The notes beneath the pieces are model-generated. The model ran no database searches. It was not told the DNA's origin and saw nothing but the letters and a program-made list of their open reading frames with translations. Made by a program: the position numbers and the translations under genes. A stretch of DNA of 64,000 nucleotides from Flavobacteriales bacterium (GTDB lineage: Bacteria > Bacteroidota > Bacteroidia > Flavobacteriales > Schleiferiaceae), in contig CP051243.1 of the NCBI GenBank assembly GCA_017795025.1, forward strand, positions 434,001 through 498,000. The letters are read 5' to 3'. This document shows positions 60,729 through 64,000 of the stretch, in pieces. Each line of letters opens with the position of its first letter. Position 1 is the stretch's first letter.

Positions 60729-62077
60729 TATTTCGTTTTCTTAACCGCCTCAGGTTTTTCGATACCGCGGAGCTCACAAAATTTATTTACTGCTGCGGAG
60801 TGAGAGACCACCTTGTCCTTAAAGTACTCCACAATGGTATCTTTTTCGGCCTGAGTGGCTTCCAATTGATTTAAGATATTGAGGAGATGCATTTTCATAT
60901 GACCCTTCTGGATTCCGGTAGTGGTTAGCGCTCTCAAGGCGGCAAAGTTTTGTGCCAATCCAGAACTGGCCACAATACTCATAAGCTCTTCCGAATTGGG
61001 TTGTTGCAAGAGGTCGAGGGAAAACTTAACCATAGGATGCAAACGGGTGAGTCCACCAACTGTACCAAGGGCTAGCGGTACTTCAATCCAAAAGCGGAAG
61101 ATGCCATCCTTTACCTCACAATGGGTCAAAGAACTGTATTTACCATCCTTACTAGCATAGGTATGACAAGCCGCTTCTACGGCGCGGAAATCATTACCAG
61201 TAGCGATAATTACGGCATCAATACCGTTCATAATTCCCTTGTTGTGCGTGGTAGCGCGGTAGGGTTCAATTTCGGCTATACGTACGGCTCTTTTAAACTT
61301 CTGTGCGAACTCTTCAGGGCTAATTCCCGCATCACCATTTAGCTCTTCTACTTTACACGACACTTCGGAGCGAACGATACATTCGGGAGTATAGTTACTG
61401 AGAATGCACATCACCACCTGAATTGCCTTTTCGGCCTTGCTAAAATTCTCTTGAGCTTTTAGTTCTCTTTGAAAAGTTTGTGAAAATTGCTCTAAACAGG
61501 AATTAATGAAATTGGCTCCCATAGAATCGCAAGTTTCGAAGAGGGCTTCGATTTGCCAATAGTCCTCCATTTCGGAGCGCTTATCAATAAGCTTAAGGTC
61601 GATGATGCCACCCCCTCGGGCCCGCATATTGGCGGTTAACTCTTCGGTGTCTTCCTCTAACTTGGGAACCACCTGCTTAAAAAAGGCTCTTAATTTATCG
61701 GCATTGCCTTGGTAGATGAAGTGCACATGTCCCACCTTTTTTGTGGAAACAATGGTGGTTTTGAAACCGCCGCGCTCGAGCCAATAACTAGCACTCTTTG
61801 CCGCGGCAGCCACTACCGAACTTTCCTCGATGGCCATCGGAATGGTGAAAAGTTTGCCATCAATCATAAAGTTAGGTGCCACCCCAAAAGGCATGTAATA
61901 ATTACTCAGGGTATTCTCAATAAACTCGTCATGTAGTTTTTGAACCTTAGGGTCTTGGTGCCAATACTTTTTAAGGAGATCAATAGCCTCTTCAGACTTT
62001 TCGAAGAATTGGTCGCTAATCCATTCAATCTTAGCTTCTTTGCTTAATTTGGAAAAGCCTTTTATTTTTTGGGGCAT
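60728..62077 (-). CDS. Hydroxymethylglutaryl-CoA reductase, class II
   Basis: 449 residues. Motifs: NYYMPFGVAPNFMIDGK, EESSVVAAAAKSASYW, HNKGIMNGIDAVIIATGND with the catalytic lysine, and GKYSSLTHCEVKDG. This is the class II form typical of mevalonate-using Bacteroidota. Produces mevalonate for isoprenoids, including the carotenoids made at 47-50 kb. A TATATTTG box lies upstream. Confidence 0.94.
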   Translation of the reverse strand: MPQKIKGFSKLSKEAKIEWISDQFFEKSEEAIDLLKKYWHQDPKVQKLHDEFIENTLSNYYMPFGVAPNFMIDGKLFTIPMAIEESSVVAAAAKSASYWLERGGFKTTIVSTKKVGHVHFIYQGNADKLRAFFKQVVPKLEEDTEELTANMRARGGGIIDLKLIDKRSEMEDYWQIEALFETCDSMGANFINSCLEQFSQTFQRELKAQENFSKAEKAIQVVMCILSNYTPECIVRSEVSCKVEELNGDAGISPEEFAQKFKRAVRIAEIEPYRATTHNKGIMNGIDAVIIATGNDFRAVEAACHTYASKDGKYSSLTHCEVKDGIFRFWIEVPLALGTVGGLTRLHPMVKFSLDLLQQPNSEELMSIVASSGLAQNFAALRALTTTGIQKGHMKMHLLNILNQLEATQAEKDTIVEYFKDKVVSHSAAVNKFCELRGIEKPEAVKKTK

Positions 62078-62094
62078 GCGGATAAATTAATTTT

Positions 62095-62102
62095 CAAATA
62101 TA
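62095..62102 (-). promoter_or_regulatory. -7 box TATATTTG before HMG-CoA reductase
   Basis: Exact TAnnTTTG match on the minus strand, 17 bases before the ATG at 62077. Confidence 0.5.
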
Positions 62103-62160
62103 CGAGCTCAGTCCTAACCGTTCTTTCGTTTCTTTGTTGTAATTATTAGCTTAAAATCTT

Positions 62161-62430
62161 GTGAAAGAAACAAAATGCGAGCATTGTGGCTTTTGGACCA
62201 ATGGCAAATTGGACAATTGCAATTATTGTGGCAAGCGACTTAATGATCGTCACTTAAACGAGATTGAAGAGCGAGAGTCCATAGAACTAAAGGGATTACC
62301 GCTATTAAAGGTTCCCGAGGAAGCGCCCTTTTACACCAAAGGCTTTTTATACGTTTTGCGTTTCATTCAGCTGATCTTCCTTAGTATAATTAGCATGGTA
62401 GCGGCCATGGCGAGCAGCACCGTTCACTAA
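62161..62430 (+). CDS. Small zinc-ribbon membrane protein
   Basis: 89 residues, GTG start at 62161. CEHCGFWTNGKLDNCNYC (two CxxC pairs) is a zinc ribbon; the C-terminal LYVLRFIQLIFLSIISMVAAMA is one membrane segment. Not recognised beyond that. It shares one base (TAATG) with the next gene. Confidence 0.75.
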   Translation: MKETKCEHCGFWTNGKLDNCNYCGKRLNDRHLNEIEERESIELKGLPLLKVPEEAPFYTKGFLYVLRFIQLIFLSIISMVAAMASSTVH

Positions 62431-62798
62431 TGCTGTTTAAGGCTTTTAGTAAGCTCTTTTGGATATCCTCCATTTTATTCACGCTGCACCAGTTAATAGA
62501 ACTGCGCTGGTCCATTCCCTTTATTCATGCCTATCTGGATGATTTTTTAGCACCTTCGATTGTCCTAGGACTAGCGCTTAGTTTTTTCCAAAACATCTTT
62601 CCAGCAGATCCGAACTTTAAACTTTCAACCCTGATGGTCTTTGGCTTTGTACTTTGGTACGCCTTACTTTTCGAATGGGTTTTTCCTTACTACGATGAGC
62701 GTCACTTTGCCGATCTTTGGGATGTGCTGGCTTACTTTTTGGGCGGACTCCTTTTCTTAAAATGGGGCAATGAACCTCTGCCTAAAAAAATGCGTTAA
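62430..62798 (+). CDS. Small integral membrane protein, unknown
   Basis: 122 residues with four hydrophobic segments (FWISSILFTLHQLIEL, SIVLGLALSFFQNIF, LMVFGFVLWYALLFEWVF, LAYFLGGLLFL). Aromatic rich. Not recognised. Translationally coupled to the zinc-ribbon gene. Confidence 0.7.
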   Translation: MLFKAFSKLFWISSILFTLHQLIELRWSIPFIHAYLDDFLAPSIVLGLALSFFQNIFPADPNFKLSTLMVFGFVLWYALLFEWVFPYYDERHFADLWDVLAYFLGGLLFLKWGNEPLPKKMR

Positions 62799-62817
62799 GA
62801 GAAAAAGGTTCAAAAAA

Positions 62818-63162
62818 ATGCAGTGGAGACAAGGGGATGTTTTGATTGAGCGAATTGACGATTGGGTCTCAGACCTCAAACCTACCGCAGAACGCCTTTT
62901 AGTGCGAGGGGAGGGAAGGTTTCATGGCCATTTTATTGAAGGCGAAGTAGAGGTTTATGAGAATCCTACCTTCGAAGCCGAGAATCCTATTAGTCACTAT
63001 TTAAAGCTGCTAGGTCCAGCGGAGCTCAGACATTTACACACCGAAAGTTTGCAGGAAACGGGGGAGCATGACACCTTAAAATTAGCGCCGGGACGGTATC
63101 GAGTGGTTCGCCAAAGGGAATACAATCCCTATGCAAAGGTGATCTCCATTATTAAGGATTAA
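62818..63162 (+). CDS. Conserved unknown protein, 114 aa
   Basis: 114 residues from ATG 62818 (MQWRQGDVLIERIDDW); the frame runs upstream through basic residues unlikely to be translated. Small beta-rich protein with RGEGRFHGHFIEGEVEVYE, LRHLHTESLQETGEHDTLKLAPGRYRVVRQREYNP. I have seen this string style next to DUF6745-type genes, as here. Function unknown. Its stop shares a base with the next ATG. Confidence 0.72.
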   Translation: MQWRQGDVLIERIDDWVSDLKPTAERLLVRGEGRFHGHFIEGEVEVYENPTFEAENPISHYLKLLGPAELRHLHTESLQETGEHDTLKLAPGRYRVVRQREYNPYAKVISIIKD

Positions 63163-64000
63163 TGCTAAGCTATCAAGATCTGCAAGAAGTAATCGTTCGT
63201 CCCGCCAATTTTAATAAGGCGGAGCGCGTTCAGGTGCAATTAGCTTTTGAGAAGCTTTACCAAGCGCTGGGTTTCGAGAATCCTAGGGTAATTTGTGTTT
63301 CGAGTCCCTTGGAATTGCAAATGGCTATTAAACGCGGCCTCCATAAACCGATACCCTTTTTTCCAGATTCCAAGGCCTTTTCCGCACTGGAGCGGCAACT
63401 GCGTGAAAGCCCTAAGTTAATACCCATTAATGGCAAGCTTTGGGATCTGGTCTCCAATCAAATCGCCCGACCATTATGTTTAGCCTTTGGGGACGAAAAT
63501 GGTTTAGAAGCTCATATGAGCAGTTTGAATCCGGTTTTTCAGGAGTTAAATGTGACCCTGAGTAGGGCTATCAAAACTCGCTTGGAGGCAGATGGTCTTT
63601 CGCCCGAACCTCTGGCTCATCATCCTAACTGGTTCGATTTAAAGTGGCTGAGCTATTATAAGGCCAAATTAGATCAAATCCCCTTGGCCCAAGAATTAGG
63701 GAAGATTTTAGATATGGGCTTAATGCAGGCCTATTGTTTCGATAAGCTAGTACTATGGACACCAAAACCAAGCTATATAGCGACAGAGGATAATAAGCTC
63801 CACGGCGAAAACCATCCTTCTATTTATTGGAACGAGAATTTCAAATTGTACCACTGGAATGGAGTCCCCGTTCCAGCCAAGCTTATTGAAAGTCCTCAAG
63901 AAATTAGGAAGGAGGACATCGAGCCTATCAGAAATGCAGAAGTACGGAGAAGCTTTTTAGAGAAACTTGGTGCGGAGCGCTTTTCAAGCTTATTTGATTT
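63162..64000 (+). CDS. DUF6745-like protein, cut by the window edge
   Basis: The frame starts ATG at 63162 (MLSYQDLQEVIVRPANFNKAE) and stays open for 279 complete codons to the last base. Near the end, KLHGENHPSIYWNENFKLYHWNGVPVPAKLIESP and RNAEVRRSFLEKLGAERF match the recurring LHxxxxP ... YxWxGVxVP ... NxExRRxxLExLG pattern of the DUF6745 family as I know it. Adjacent 114-residue gene is probably its partner. No function is known to me. Confidence 0.72.
   Translation, partial: MLSYQDLQEVIVRPANFNKAERVQVQLAFEKLYQALGFENPRVICVSSPLELQMAIKRGLHKPIPFFPDSKAFSALERQLRESPKLIPINGKLWDLVSNQIARPLCLAFGDENGLEAHMSSLNPVFQELNVTLSRAIKTRLEADGLSPEPLAHHPNWFDLKWLSYYKAKLDQIPLAQELGKILDMGLMQAYCFDKLVLWTPKPSYIATEDNKLHGENHPSIYWNENFKLYHWNGVPVPAKLIESPQEIRKEDIEPIRNAEVRRSFLEKLGAERFSSLFD

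Overview
The window looks like chromosomal DNA of a Bacteroidota bacterium, most likely a marine-type member of Flavobacteriales (family not determined). The evidence is: two proteins with type IX secretion C-terminal sorting domains and one gliding-motility-type C-terminal domain; a GWxTD lipoprotein; BatA-type and YtxJ-type proteins; a mevalonate-pathway HMG-CoA reductase; weak Shine-Dalgarno signals; and repeated upstream matches to the Bacteroidota -7 promoter element TAnnTTTG. Gene density is very high. Many neighbours overlap by 1 to 44 bases, including several tail-to-tail pairs. I see no tRNA, rRNA, CRISPR array, insertion sequence or phage gene.

Left end (1-5.4 kb): a non-coding tandem array of 87/88-bp units arranged as 175-bp dimers, then a 1542-residue secreted beta-propeller protein with a 49-residue internal repeat. 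5.4-9.8 kb (minus): rRNA methyltransferase, GWxTD lipoprotein, Omp85-like outer-membrane protein, uracil-DNA glycosylase. 9.8-16.3 kb (plus): a 40-residue lipoprotein, YtxJ, an outer-membrane-type protein, lipoyl synthase, a large secreted sortilin/BNR-like protein with a clear terminator, and a divergent GAPDH. 16.3-23.4 kb (minus): thioredoxin-like lipoprotein, GatB, LpxK, MiaA, an ion channel and an ABC-2 exporter. 23.5-33.3 kb: small unknown genes, CCA-adding enzyme, three glycosyltransferases, a dihydroorotase-like protein that has lost metal ligands, a BatA/vWA-like membrane protein and a lipase-like hydrolase.

33.3-36 kb (minus) holds a compact cassette: LolD-like ATPase, FtsX-like permease with a five-histidine run, and two paralogous exported proteins with a CFFCG motif. 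It is a candidate metal-related envelope system. 36.9-44.1 kb holds the most unusual block: an E1/ThiF-nitroreductase fusion (Rv1355c/MoeY type), an autoinducer-synthase-like acyltransferase, a 7TM-DISM histidine kinase, a hybrid receiver-kinase and a stand-alone receiver, with a related receiver protein divergent on the other side. The order suggests synthesis of a modified, acylated small molecule coupled to its own sensing.

45.7-53.9 kb is a light-response cluster: a CarH/LitR-type B12-dependent MerR repressor, an ECF sigma factor, crtI, crtB, idi, a 6-pyruvoyl-tetrahydropterin synthase homologue, folE, an SDR, a flavin reductase and a photolyase. A 10-base motif (TTTTGTTTAA) recurs five times in the intergenic spaces of the first three genes. 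53.9-62.1 kb: mannose-1-phosphate guanylyltransferase; adk-obg-PAP2-crcB; a gliding-type secreted protein; and a GHMP kinase with HMG-CoA reductase that should feed the isoprenoid supply used by idi/crtB/crtI. The right end carries two small membrane proteins, an unknown 114-residue protein and the start of a DUF6745-like gene cut by the window edge.
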